This document shows, piece by piece, positions 22,866 through 31,247 of a DNA stretch of 34,838 nt. Position 1 is the first letter of the stretch. The number at the start of each line of letters is the position of its first letter. The stretch is from an uncultured Ruminococcus sp. (lineage in GTDB: Bacteria; Bacillota_A; Clostridia; Oscillospirales; Acutalibacteraceae): contig CADBXH010000014.1 of the NCBI GenBank assembly GCA_902798605.1, positions 1 to 34,838 of the forward strand, in the 5' to 3' direction. Made by a program: the position numbers and the translations under genes. The notes beneath the pieces were generated by a model. The model had not been told where the DNA came from. It did no database searches and was given only the letters and a program-made list of their open reading frames with translations.

Positions 22866-23960
22866 TTAAAGGTATTTCTTGATAAGGTTATAAACCTTGT
22901 TGTCCTCTTCCTTGCTTACTGTTCCCACACTGAAAATACTTTTTTGGATATAGTCGCTTACAAGATTGTTCATACGAGCTGTGATGATCGCTGTTTTGTC
23001 GCTGTCATCAAGAAAGTCTATCTGTGAATTAGCGTTGAAAAGCTTAGTACATATTTCTGTCAGAACACGCCCTTGACTTTTAAGGTCGATCGGTGTCGAT
23101 GACATACTCAGATGCTCGGCTATTACTTCGTCCGAACAGCCTAATTTAGGCGCTGATATTATAATCTTCTGAGCAGCCGGCATACGGTCTATTCCGTGTG
23201 TTACCGATGATACCGCGCCGATACCTCCTATATATTTGTGATCGGAGCGCTTGTCCGGCGCATAAAACGCCATCATTGCTCGGTCGCGGAACACGTTGCA
23301 GGTAAGACTAATAAACGCGTGTGTTTCGCTGAAATGCATATTTCCGGAGTAGAAGCCCGACTCCTTGCGGAACCGCGCACGTATGGCGCTGTTCCTTTCG
23401 TCTGAGGGCAGCTTTTTGTTATTGAATATCTCATCAATACTTTCTTTAAGCGCCTCGGTTTTTTCGCGATCTATCGTCTTGTAAAACATAGCATAGGCTT
23501 CGTATTTTACCTCGCCCGTGAGCTTGTTATACTCGTCAAAAACTGTCAAAAGACCAAATCGTAAATCTCTGGAGGTGTCTAATTCACGCTCGCTTAGGCT
23601 TTTGGATTGGTCAAAATAGTAGCAGTAGTAAGCGCCGGGAAAATCTTGGCGGATAGGCTTTTGGATACGCTTTCCGTTTATAGCAGGGTCAAATTCGGAA
23701 GAGATAAGATCGTTGACCGTTATGTTCAACCCTTGTTCCTTGACCTCGTCCATCATACAGACATTCATCAAAAATGTAACGGGCATAATCTTCTTTTCTT
23801 TCTCGCTCAGATAGCTCGATAGGGTAGGAGCGGCAATACCCGTTTTTTTGGCGAATTCCGCGTGTGTTAGATCTGTAAGGCGAATAACGATTTTGATGTT
23901 TTTGATAGTGGTCGTTCTAAGTGTTTGTTCATTTACAAAGTTGTTGATCTTCTTGGTCAT
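22866..23960 (-). CDS. XRE-type DNA-binding regulator with large unknown C-terminal domain
   Basis: About 364 aa. Residues about 18-70 are a lambda-repressor-type helix-turn-helix (LTHAEFAKKTGIAAPTLSSY). The remaining 290 residues are not recognised. They contain mixed alpha/beta stretches such as RFGLLTVFDEYNKLTGEVKY and HFSETHAFISLTCNVF and could sense a ligand. Two ATG codons are adjacent (23963 and 23960); AGGAGG is 7 bases from the second and only 4 from the first, so I use 23960. It leads a minus-strand unit with the RelA/SpoT-like and Doc-like genes. A palindrome overlapping its promoter suggests autoregulation. Confidence 0.78.
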   Translation of the reverse strand: MTKKINNFVNEQTLRTTTIKNIKIVIRLTDLTHAEFAKKTGIAAPTLSSYLSEKEKKIMPVTFLMNVCMMDEVKEQGLNITVNDLISSEFDPAINGKRIQKPIRQDFPGAYYCYYFDQSKSLSERELDTSRDLRFGLLTVFDEYNKLTGEVKYEAYAMFYKTIDREKTEALKESIDEIFNNKKLPSDERNSAIRARFRKESGFYSGNMHFSETHAFISLTCNVFRDRAMMAFYAPDKRSDHKYIGGIGAVSSVTHGIDRMPAAQKIIISAPKLGCSDEVIAEHLSMSSTPIDLKSQGRVLTEICTKLFNANSQIDFLDDSDKTAIITARMNNLVSDYIQKSIFSVGTVSKEEDNKVYNLIKKYL

Positions 23961-23988
23961 CATTTATCCTCCTTAATCCTTTTATTAT

Positions 23989-24016
23989 ATTATACCCGTA
24001 TAAACTGCCGTGTCAA
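23989..24016 (-). promoter_or_regulatory. Promoter of the XRE / RelA-SpoT-like / Doc-like unit
   Basis: Minus-strand -35 TTGACA (24016-24011, perfect consensus), 16-bp spacer, -10 TATAAT (23994-23989). The palindrome TTATAC-CC-GTATAA (23990-24003) overlaps the -10 and spacer and is a good candidate operator for the XRE protein. Confidence 0.75.
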
Positions 24017-24225
24017 CCGAAGATTCACCGTTCCTTATTTGTTGAGAACAATAGAAATCGCATAGATATGCGAAAACTCAAAGCGAATATATCAAATCGT
24101 AAATTCCTGAAAAATCTCGTAAATTAAAAACCATATGATTGTGAATGGATTTTACCCTTTGGCTCTTGCGGGTTTTTATATTATAGGTTATCATATTGAT
24201 ATAAAAAGCAAAGGAGGCAACCGCT
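24017..24225. promoter_or_regulatory. Divergent control region with palindrome and direct repeats
   Basis: Between the XRE unit and the dockerin gene lie a perfect palindrome TCGCATA-GA-TATGCGA (24058-24073) and two direct copies of TCGTAAATT (24097-24105 and 24117-24125) spaced 20 bp, about two helical turns. A possible plus promoter is -35 TTGCGG (24166-24171), 17 bp, -10 TATCAT (24189-24194). AAGGAGG (24211-24217) precedes the next start. Confidence 0.5.
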
Positions 24226-25701
24226 ATGAAAAAAAGGTTTGATTTTACAAGCAAATTAACAGCAATTGTGCTTTGCATTGTACTTGCGGCTTCTCCCGTG
24301 CTGTCCGCCTGCGCGGCAGAGCGCGGTAAGCTCGGTGATATTAACTCAGACGATGTTGTCAGCATTGGTGATGTTACTTTGATACAGCAGTATATCGCCC
24401 AAATGATCTCTTTTGATAAAAAAGAAGAGGCGGCTGCTGACATTGACGGCAACGGCGAAATAAACATCCTTGACGCCGACGAGCTTCAGAGGAGTGTAGC
24501 AAATTATGATTCGGAGTATCCCGTGGACGAAAACTTAAAACCATATGAGGATGAAAAAAACAAAGCGGTCAACGCGCTTGAACAGCGTTTGGACAGCATC
24601 GGAGGCGGGAACGCGCCAAAGCTTATGCGCTCTTATGATACCGATAAGGTCGAACTTAGCAGCGCCGCTTATACATACGATAACGCGATCGCGGCTATGG
24701 CGTTTTTGAGCGCGGGAAAGTCTGATAAGGCTCAGGTGATTTTGGATTCGTTTGTTTACGCAGTCAACAACGACAGATTTTTAACAGGCAAGATCCGCAA
24801 CGCTTACCGTGCTGGTGTTATATCTCCGCAAAACAGCAGTGAAAAGGGCACGCTTTTGCCTGGCTGGTGGGATGACAGATACGGCTGGTGCGAGGATTCT
24901 ACCCAGGTTGGCTGCAACACCGGAAATACAGCGTTCGCGGTGCTCGCGATGCTCCAATACGATAAGATAAATAATACAGACCGCTACCTCGAGACCACCG
25001 AGACACTTATGGATTGGGTGCTCGAAGATTGCACCGACGGCGGGCTCGGATTTACCGCCGGATTTATCGGCTGGCCTGAGAACGGCGAGGATTCGGTTAC
25101 TCGCTTGACTTACAAAGCAACGGAGCACCAAGTTGATCTATATCCCGTTTTCTGTCAACTTTACAGCGTGACCGGCAAAGAAAAATATAAAAATGCCGCC
25201 GACAGCGCGCTCGCGTTTATAAAGTCTATGTATAATACGGACGGCGGATACTTCTACACCGGAACCGACGCCGATGGGATAACCCCTAACAAGAGCGTAG
25301 TGGTCCTTGACGCACAAGTCTGGAACGCGTTATCTCTCGGCAGTGAGTTCGAGCCGTATTCTTCCGCACTGGATTTGGTTAAAGAAATGAAAACCGCCGA
25401 GGGCGCGTATCCTTTCTGTCTCGGGAACAAAAACGGCGGATTTTGGTGCGAGGGCACGGCATTTACCGCACTGATGTATGACCAAAGAGGCGACTACAAC
25501 AGCTTCGCAGACGCTATGGACGCGCTGTGCGATGTTCAGCTTGAAAACGGACTTTTCCATGCGGCGACAGTAGACAACCTTTCCACAGGCATTATCCTTC
25601 CCGATGGTAACGAATGGTTGTATGGAAAAGATCCTCATATAGCTCCGGCGGCTTGGTTCATAATGTCCGAAAACGGCTTTGTTCCTTACGAATTTATATA
25701 A
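24226..25701 (+). CDS. Secreted protein with N-terminal type I dockerin and predicted alpha-toroid domain
   Basis: 491 aa. The signal region ends in LSACAAE, which can be read either as a lipobox (LSAC, C29) or as a signal-peptidase I site (ACA). A type I dockerin follows at once (about 36-94, GDINSDDVVSIGDVTLIQQY and ADIDGNGEINILDADELQRS), an unusual N-terminal position. The remaining 390 residues have repeated helical pairs and aromatic, Gly and acidic motifs (LLPGWWDDRYGWCED, GFTAGFIGWPE, YNTDGGYFYTGTD, NGGFWCEGTAFTALMY), resembling (alpha/alpha)6 toroid glycosidases or lyases. No family is assigned with confidence. Substrate is presumably a plant or host glycan. Confidence 0.75.
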   Translation: MKKRFDFTSKLTAIVLCIVLAASPVLSACAAERGKLGDINSDDVVSIGDVTLIQQYIAQMISFDKKEEAAADIDGNGEINILDADELQRSVANYDSEYPVDENLKPYEDEKNKAVNALEQRLDSIGGGNAPKLMRSYDTDKVELSSAAYTYDNAIAAMAFLSAGKSDKAQVILDSFVYAVNNDRFLTGKIRNAYRAGVISPQNSSEKGTLLPGWWDDRYGWCEDSTQVGCNTGNTAFAVLAMLQYDKINNTDRYLETTETLMDWVLEDCTDGGLGFTAGFIGWPENGEDSVTRLTYKATEHQVDLYPVFCQLYSVTGKEKYKNAADSALAFIKSMYNTDGGYFYTGTDADGITPNKSVVVLDAQVWNALSLGSEFEPYSSALDLVKEMKTAEGAYPFCLGNKNGGFWCEGTAFTALMYDQRGDYNSFADAMDALCDVQLENGLFHAATVDNLSTGIILPDGNEWLYGKDPHIAPAAWFIMSENGFVPYEFI

Positions 25702-25715
25702 AGGGGTTTAGTATT

Positions 25716-25847
25716 ATGACTTTTAAAATCAAGGACGGCGTGTTGGAGGCTGCCTATACTAAAGACATAGATATAACTATTCCCGAGGAAGTAATCGAGA
25801 TCGGAACAAATGCTTTCAAAGTTGACGTTTTTGAAGAAGAATACTGA
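25716..25847 (+). CDS. 43-aa leucine-rich-repeat fragment
   Basis: ATG 25716 follows AAGGGG at a fitting distance, 14 bases after the dockerin gene. The product contains ITIPEEVIEIGTNAF, one unit of the BspA-like LRR_5 repeat, then stops after a short acidic tail. Normal proteins of this type carry many repeats, so this is probably the stump of a truncated gene, although the ribosome site and the tight fit between neighbours allow a real small protein. Confidence 0.5.
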   Translation: MTFKIKDGVLEAAYTKDIDITIPEEVIEIGTNAFKVDVFEEEY

Positions 25848-25880
25848 TTATAGATAAAAGTATGAAAGGCAGGGTTGAAT

Positions 25881-27401
25881 ATGAACGGAAAGAAATTGGT
25901 ATATAATGAGTTTATGCCCAATAAAGTAATAAAAAAAGGCGACTTGTTCCATTGGGTTTATGAAGTTGTATCTGATTCCAAGCGCGGTTATAATGGATAC
26001 GAGTGGAAAATATATCACAGACGCTGGAGAAGATACTTAAAAATGATCCGACCTGCGCCCGAAAGTCTAATGACTGTTGATCCGGAGCCTTTTATAAGCT
26101 TATATCAAAACAGTCTGATACCGATGCAGTTGCACCCGAGGATAGAGGCGTTTTATGATGTGCGTCATATCGATGGAAGCACGGCGTTTTTTACCGAATG
26201 GTCAGATAACGGAACGCTTGCCGACTGTATCGAAAACGGTTCTCTTTACAAGGGTGGAGCCGAGGTCGTAGCACAACGCTTGCGCCGTATTTCCGGTCAG
26301 ATCGCGCGTGCTTTGCAGTATATAAAAACCCAAATCCCTTATCACGGTGCCGTTTGTCCCGGAAATATAATGCTGACCGACCGCTTTAACGCAAAGCTCT
26401 CGGTAGCGAGTATTGATCTTTTGTCCGGCAGAAAGCTTGGCGATGATGTGCAGCTTTGGGCGCATACCGTGATCTCAATGTACCTCGGTCGAGTTTTAGA
26501 GGAAGACTACTGCGACGGAGTTTTAGATAGGTACAAGGAATTAAAGGCTCAAATGAGAGTCGAAACCCCCGCAGATCTTGAAGCAGTCGTTATCGCTGCT
26601 CTTAACAACAAGCTTTCATACTGGGATCCTCTTTTCAGGTGTCTGCATACATCGTTTTATGTGGATTATGCGGGTCCTGAGACCCTTGGATACCGCAATA
26701 ACAAAGCTCTGCGTCTGATCGACTGCGGAAAAATAAATGAGGCGTATTTGATATTACAAGAGGAGGCGGCAAAAGGCGCCATAGGAGGATATTTTACCTG
26801 CGCCGAATATAATCTTAAACAACTGCATCGCTATTGGAGCAAGGAAATTGAAGAATTCGGTTGCTATTGCTCTAAGTATGTTTTGTATGAACCGACCGAT
26901 ATTCTGCTTTGGGCAGAGGAACATGACAGAATACGGGTTCAGAATATGCTCGATAAGTACGATAGTTTTCCTGAGTGTGTAGAACCTTTTATCCCTGAGA
27001 TCCGCGAGAAGCTGCTCGATAAACCTCATAGGACGCCTAAGGAGTTTAACCCCGACGATCCGCGGTTGAAAAAATCAGACGAAAAATATATAATAGAGAT
27101 CGAGGGCAAAACGGTTACATTTATTCCTCAGTCAGATGAACATAAGATGTTTCCGATACCGAGCAAGGACGGCATATTTTGGGATAACGGCGTATTGTAC
27201 TTGCCGGAAAGAGGCGTTGAAGAGGACGTCGACTATGTTATAAGGGAATTCTCCGGTGGCCGTTTTTATTTTGATGAGGATAAAAGATTTTTGCTGGTTG
27301 AAGCGAATAATTTTTATCTTTATGACCTCAGTTATTACGACAACGATTTTTATGCGCCTTTCCTTCTCAGCACATATAGTAAAATGGATGATGAAATATG
27401 A
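25881..27401 (+). CDS. Protein-kinase-like protein (pseudokinase) with unknown C-terminal domain
   Basis: 506 aa from ATG 25881, preceded by AGGG. Residues about 15-215 follow a protein-kinase fold: a possible N-lobe lysine (YLKMIRP, K54), HPRIEAFYDVR, hinge-like FFTEWSDNGTLADCIENG, catalytic-loop counterpart YHGAVCPGNIML (154-165), and DDVQLWAHTVISMYLGR for the F helix. The HRD aspartate is replaced (HGA), only the Asn of the loop remains, and the DFG position reads VASID, so catalysis is unlikely. Residues about 215-506 are unrecognised and end in a beta-rich, aromatic and acidic region. The stop overlaps the start of a PPP-type phosphatase (ATGA), pointing to joint function in phospho-signalling. 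Confidence 0.72.
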   Translation: MNGKKLVYNEFMPNKVIKKGDLFHWVYEVVSDSKRGYNGYEWKIYHRRWRRYLKMIRPAPESLMTVDPEPFISLYQNSLIPMQLHPRIEAFYDVRHIDGSTAFFTEWSDNGTLADCIENGSLYKGGAEVVAQRLRRISGQIARALQYIKTQIPYHGAVCPGNIMLTDRFNAKLSVASIDLLSGRKLGDDVQLWAHTVISMYLGRVLEEDYCDGVLDRYKELKAQMRVETPADLEAVVIAALNNKLSYWDPLFRCLHTSFYVDYAGPETLGYRNNKALRLIDCGKINEAYLILQEEAAKGAIGGYFTCAEYNLKQLHRYWSKEIEEFGCYCSKYVLYEPTDILLWAEEHDRIRVQNMLDKYDSFPECVEPFIPEIREKLLDKPHRTPKEFNPDDPRLKKSDEKYIIEIEGKTVTFIPQSDEHKMFPIPSKDGIFWDNGVLYLPERGVEEDVDYVIREFSGGRFYFDEDKRFLLVEANNFYLYDLSYYDNDFYAPFLLSTYSKMDDEI

Positions 27402-28102
27402 TTTATGTAATTTCCGATTTGCACGGATATCCGATCGAACAGTTTTTTGAGCTTTTGAAAAAGGCTGAATTTTCCGATGATGATACGCTCTATATCCTCG
27501 GCGACATTGTCGACAGGGGAGAGGACGGCGTAAAATATCTTCAATGGTCATTAAACCAGCCGAACGTTACTCTGCTGCTCGGCAATCACGAAAAAATGAT
27601 GCGCGATTGTGATTTCCTTTTTGATCCGGATGCTCTTTATATTATGAGGGATATGACCCGCGGGCAGAAGTTTGATCTTTCACTGTGGATGGAAAACGGA
27701 GCCGAACCTACGCTTGAATGTCTGTTTGCTTTATCTCAGGAGGAGCGAACGGAAATCGGATTATATCTAAGCACACTCCCGCTTTATAAAATAATAAATG
27801 TCAACGGAAAAGAATTTCTTTTGGTACACAGCGGCTTGGGGAATTTCAGATCGGACAAGCCTCTTGAAGACTACAAAACAGATGAATTGGTCTGGGAACG
27901 CCCCGCGTTTACAGACAGGTATTTTGAAGATATCACGACCGTATTCGGGCACACTCCTTCTTGGTATTACGGCAACGAGTACGAGGGGAAGATCATCATC
28001 AACGAAACATGGATCGACATTGACGCCGGTGCAGCATCAGGTTTTGATCCCGTGCTTTTAAGATTAGATGATATGAAACAGTTTTCCGCGGTAATCAAAT
28101 AA
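27398..28102 (+). CDS. PPP-family metallophosphoesterase (Ser/Thr phosphatase-like)
   Basis: 234 aa with the calcineurin-like signature in order: SDLHG (D7, H9), GDIVDRG (35-41), GNHE (62-65), LLVHSGL and VFGHTPSWY. This is the bacterial PPP or diadenosine-tetraphosphatase-like pattern; it may act on phosphoproteins or dinucleoside polyphosphates. Its ATG overlaps the pseudokinase stop by four bases, so the pair is translated together. Confidence 0.87.
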   Translation: MIYVISDLHGYPIEQFFELLKKAEFSDDDTLYILGDIVDRGEDGVKYLQWSLNQPNVTLLLGNHEKMMRDCDFLFDPDALYIMRDMTRGQKFDLSLWMENGAEPTLECLFALSQEERTEIGLYLSTLPLYKIINVNGKEFLLVHSGLGNFRSDKPLEDYKTDELVWERPAFTDRYFEDITTVFGHTPSWYYGNEYEGKIIINETWIDIDAGAASGFDPVLLRLDDMKQFSAVIK

Positions 28103-28107
28103 AAAAT

Positions 28108-28140
28108 CGGGTCGACTCTTTTTGAGCCGACCCGTTTTTT
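28108..28140. terminator. Bidirectional terminator between convergent genes
   Basis: Stem CGGGTCGACTC/GAGCCGACCCG (one mismatch) with a TTTTT loop, A-run before and T-run after, so it can stop transcripts from both sides. Confidence 0.9.
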
Positions 28141-28711
28141 ATTGTTTTGATTTAATCCGTTTGACCGGAGTGAAGCCCAGCTCAGCCTGCATAAGTATTA
28201 TGAGCGGGATACCGAGGAAAAACGGGAAGAGCGAAGAATTGCCGAGTACGACGAAGAAAAACATCGCGGCGTCTACTTCCGGATAAGAAAGCGCCACAAA
28301 CGGGGTGATGATCCCCGCCACAAGCAGAGCTTCAACGATGATCACCGCCGTATGCTTCGGGATATTCTTCGGTTCTTTTAGATCGAAATCTTGCTTTGAA
28401 ATCTTTGCCCAAAACAGATAAAAGCAAAACGGTCCGATAAAGTTCGCAACAAAACCCGCGATGGACGACCACTTTAGGCTGTTGCTGATTATATCTGTAA
28501 TCAAATTTCCCACAGCATACGCCATACAGCCCGGGAACCCGAAGAAAATTCCGTACACCGGCATCAGCATGGAAACCGGACGTATATCCGTAAAGCCCGG
28601 GATTATCTCCATAACCTTGAACGGAACCGAAACGATTAGATAAACAGCTATCAAAGCAACGAATACCGCCGCTCTGTATATAATTCCTTTTTTCTTATTC
28701 AATCCGCTCAC
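28139..28711 (-). CDS. Small integral membrane protein, ECF-transporter S-component-like
   Basis: 190 aa with five to six hydrophobic segments. The stretch GFTDIRPVSMLMPVYGIFFG, followed by a Gly-rich membrane segment and NLITDI, resembles substrate-binding (S) components of energy-coupling-factor transporters such as QueT-like vitamin transporters, but the substrate is unknown and no ECF ATPase is nearby. The start is GTG 28711, overlapping the end of the EamA gene by 17 bp; a TTG at 28702 is a weaker option. Co-transcribed with the EamA gene. Confidence 0.65.
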   Translation of the reverse strand: MSGLNKKKGIIYRAAVFVALIAVYLIVSVPFKVMEIIPGFTDIRPVSMLMPVYGIFFGFPGCMAYAVGNLITDIISNSLKWSSIAGFVANFIGPFCFYLFWAKISKQDFDLKEPKNIPKHTAVIIVEALLVAGIITPFVALSYPEVDAAMFFFVVLGNSSLFPFFLGIPLIILMQAELGFTPVKRIKSKQ

Positions 28712-29624
28712 GTCCTTTCCGGATTGTTTTCAAGCGGGAGAAATCTATTATATCCGCGAGGTTTCCGATGACGATGAACGCTACACCGATCAGCATAAAT
28801 ATATCGGGAATGACGCGATCAACGAGATTTTCTGGCATAATTACTCCCCAAATCAGCGAGAATACGATTTCCAAAGAATAAATAATAGTTGCCGAGGCAG
28901 GCGTCGCCCGTCTTTGAGCGAATATATTAAGCGTCTGGGCAAATACAACGATGAAGTAGGCGTCAATGAACAAGCTCGCAATGATCTGAGCGTTCCATTC
29001 GATAGCGGCAAAGGTAGCGGGCTGAATAAACAGCCAGATAACATAACTTATCACTCCGACAAATAGCGCGATCAACGCCGAGAGCGTAATGGGATCGTGT
29101 TTCCTGGAATAATCATTGAGCTTGATGATGTAGAACGCGCGTATAATACAACCGCCTACAAGAGTCATAAAGCCAAACGGATTGATGCTGTCGATTTTGC
29201 CGATATAAGAGACTATAATACCTAAAAGCACCAATCCCGCAGAGATCCACGTCCGTTTGTCAACACCTTTTTTGCTCATAAAGAGAATGACAGGTAGTAT
29301 CACTACGGTCATAGAAATGGTAAAAGCGCCGGTAGAAACGTCAAAAAAATCCAAGCCGTACTGATACAGTGTATTGTACCCGCAGTTTAGCACTGAAAGC
29401 AAAATGACTCTAAGTATCAGCTTTTTTGTATCTTTCTTTAATACAGACTTGATCCGCTTAAAAAAGCAGATAAATAGCAACGCCGCACCGATCAAACTTG
29501 TGATCGATGTAGTCGCGAACGGAACTACGCTGCCCGGTATGCAAGCGTAGATGATAACCTCGGTCGACCACAAAAGCGTTACGCAGACAAGACAAATATT
29601 CGCTTGGAATTTGTTCATCCCCAT
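28695..29624 (-). CDS. EamA/DMT-family permease
   Basis: About 309 aa with ten hydrophobic segments in two EamA halves, the drug/metabolite transporter layout. Recognisable positions include the N-terminal VTLLWSTEVIIYA and the second-half ASATIIYSLEIVFSLIWGVI motif, equivalent to the conserved proline/glutamate region of EamA. The direction and substrate cannot be judged. Start choice is open: ATG 29624 (GGCGGTG upstream) is preferred; ATG 29618, GTG 29633 and TTG 29639 are alternatives. Overlap with the ECF-like gene suggests a shared role in transport. Confidence 0.82.
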   Translation of the reverse strand: MGMNKFQANICLVCVTLLWSTEVIIYACIPGSVVPFATTSITSLIGAALLFICFFKRIKSVLKKDTKKLILRVILLSVLNCGYNTLYQYGLDFFDVSTGAFTISMTVVILPVILFMSKKGVDKRTWISAGLVLLGIIVSYIGKIDSINPFGFMTLVGGCIIRAFYIIKLNDYSRKHDPITLSALIALFVGVISYVIWLFIQPATFAAIEWNAQIIASLFIDAYFIVVFAQTLNIFAQRRATPASATIIYSLEIVFSLIWGVIMPENLVDRVIPDIFMLIGVAFIVIGNLADIIDFSRLKTIRKGRERIE

Positions 29625-29653
29625 CTTATTCACCGCCAAATAAAATCAAGTTG

Positions 29654-29682
29654 ATTATATCACAGCGTTGTTTTTATTGCAA
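29654..29682 (-). promoter_or_regulatory. Promoter of the EamA/ECF-like unit
   Basis: Minus-strand -35 TTGCAA (29682-29677), 17-bp spacer, -10 TATAAT (29659-29654). No riboswitch-like structure is evident between it and the start. Confidence 0.75.
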
Positions 29683-29794
29683 TACATTAATGCATAACAA
29701 AAGGATGATTTAATTAGAAAAATATATACTCGTAAAAAGGTTATCAATCACACCCGATAAACACTGTATATTGATTACATCTGTGTAATTCTCA

Positions 29795-29823
29795 TTTACA
29801 AACTCCATATCTTGTGGTAGAAT
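29795..29823 (+). promoter_or_regulatory. Promoter of pyrE
   Basis: -35 TTTACA (29795-29800), 17-bp spacer, -10 TAGAAT (29818-29823) preceded by TTGTGG as at the 13282 promoter. The leader is about 45 nt with no clear attenuator. Confidence 0.7.
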
Positions 29824-29874
29824 TGAAAATGTGAAAATATGCAAACAAATATTTGAATTTAAGGAGGATCAACT

Positions 29875-30549
29875 ATGGAAGCTTACAAAAAGGAATTTAT
29901 TGAGTTTATGGTCGATTGTCAGGTGCTCAAATTCGGCGACTTCACAACCAAGAGCGGACGCAAAACCCCGTTCTTTGTTAACACGGGCTTTTACAGAACC
30001 GGCGCGCAGCTGCGCAGGCTCGGCGCGTACTATGCCGAGGCGATAAACAACACCTTTGGTTTTGATTTTGACGTGCTGTTCGGACCCGCTTATAAGGGAA
30101 TCCCGCTCTCGGTTGCCGCTACGATCGCTATCAGCGAAAAGTATGATAAGGACATCCGCTATTGCTCAAACCGTAAAGAGGTAAAGGATCACGGCGACAA
30201 GGGCATTTTGCTCGGAAGCCCGATTAACGACGGCGATAAGGTAGTAATTATCGAAGACGTAACCACCGCCGGAACTTCTATTGAAGAAACTCTGCCCATC
30301 ATCAAGGCACAGGGCGACGTTGACCCGATCGGTCTTGTTGTTTCCGTTGACAGAATGGAGCGCGGCAAGGGAGAGAAGAGCGCGCTTGCCGAAATTGAAG
30401 AAAAATACGGCTTAAAGACTACCGCGATCGTCACTATGGCGGAGGTCGTTGAGCATCTGTATAATAAGGAATATAAGGGCAAGGTTATTATTGACGACAA
30501 ACTCAAGGCAGCAATCGACGCTTATTACGAGCAATACGGTGTAAAATAA
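29875..30549 (+). CDS. pyrE: Orotate phosphoribosyltransferase
   Basis: Converts orotate and PRPP to OMP in pyrimidine synthesis. The 224-aa product has KSGRKTPFFVNTG (orotate side), FGPAYKGIPL and the PRPP-binding loop VVIIEDVTTAGTS (about 122-134). AAGGAGG precedes the ATG. It stands without other pyr genes and may be co-transcribed with radC 13 bases later. Confidence 0.95.
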   Translation: MEAYKKEFIEFMVDCQVLKFGDFTTKSGRKTPFFVNTGFYRTGAQLRRLGAYYAEAINNTFGFDFDVLFGPAYKGIPLSVAATIAISEKYDKDIRYCSNRKEVKDHGDKGILLGSPINDGDKVVIIEDVTTAGTSIEETLPIIKAQGDVDPIGLVVSVDRMERGKGEKSALAEIEEKYGLKTTAIVTMAEVVEHLYNKEYKGKVIIDDKLKAAIDAYYEQYGVK

Positions 30550-30562
30550 TCGGAGAATTTTT

Positions 30563-31246
30563 ATGGCTTCTTCAAACTCGTCCGTTCACGACGGGCACAG
30601 AAAATCGGTAAAGAAAAAGTTTATAGAAAACGGACTTGATGTTTTCAGTCCGCACGAGGCGCTTGAGCTGTATCTTTTCTACGCTATTCCCAGAAAAGAT
30701 ACAAATCCGCTCGCGCACAAGTTGCTCGACCGCTTTGTCACGATCGCGGGAGTATGCGACGCGCCGATCTACGAGCTTATGAACGAGTTTGGACTTACCG
30801 AAAACACGGCTGTTTTGTTAAAGCTTTTGCCGCAGATGTCAAGGCTTTATAACGAGTCAAAGATGTCGAACGATAATATAATCGAGCTTGAGACGATCGG
30901 CGACATAATAAAAAACAAGTTCATCGGCAGGACGGAGGAGGTCGTCGTACTTCTCCTCGGCGACGCTAAGGGCAAGATAATCTTTTTGGATGTTATCGCC
31001 AAAGGCTCTATCAACTCATCCGATATGCCGATCCGCAAGATCGTTGATTTATCGATCAGGCACAATGCAAAGCTTGCGTTTATCGCTCATAATCACCCCA
31101 GCGGCAACGCTCTTCCGTCAAGAAGCGATTTAGAAACCACAAAAATGATTTATAATACGCTTAAATCCGTCGGGGTTCAGCTTTACGACCACTTCATCAT
31201 CTCCGATGATGACTATGTATCTCTGCGCGAGAGCAATATGATTTGA
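30563..31246 (+). CDS. radC: RadC-family JAB/MPN-domain protein
   Basis: 227 aa. N-terminal helix-hairpin-helix-like part (about 25-95) and C-terminal JAMM metalloprotease-like domain with H176, H178 and D189 in [15 protein letters not shown]. The family is named RadC, but a role in DNA repair is unproven. It starts 13 bases after pyrE with GGAG upstream, and its stop is one base before the uvrB ATG, so radC and uvrB form one unit. Confidence 0.93.
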   Translation: MASSNSSVHDGHRKSVKKKFIENGLDVFSPHEALELYLFYAIPRKDTNPLAHKLLDRFVTIAGVCDAPIYELMNEFGLTENTAVLLKLLPQMSRLYNESKMSNDNIIELETIGDIIKNKFIGRTEEVVVLLLGDAKGKIIFLDVIAKGSINSSDMPIRKIVDLSIRHNAKLAFIAHNHPSGNALPSRSDLETTKMIYNTLKSVGVQLYDHFIISDDDYVSLRESNMI

Positions 31247-31247
31247 T

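Noticed and set aside
24145..24180. ACCC...GGGT followed by T as a terminator before the dockerin gene
   Set aside because: The stem is only four to five pairs with a long loop and lies in a promoter region.
28712..29874. Riboswitch upstream of the ECF-like or EamA genes
   Set aside because: The ECF-like gene overlaps EamA, and the EamA leader is too short for a known riboswitch; no conserved motif was seen.
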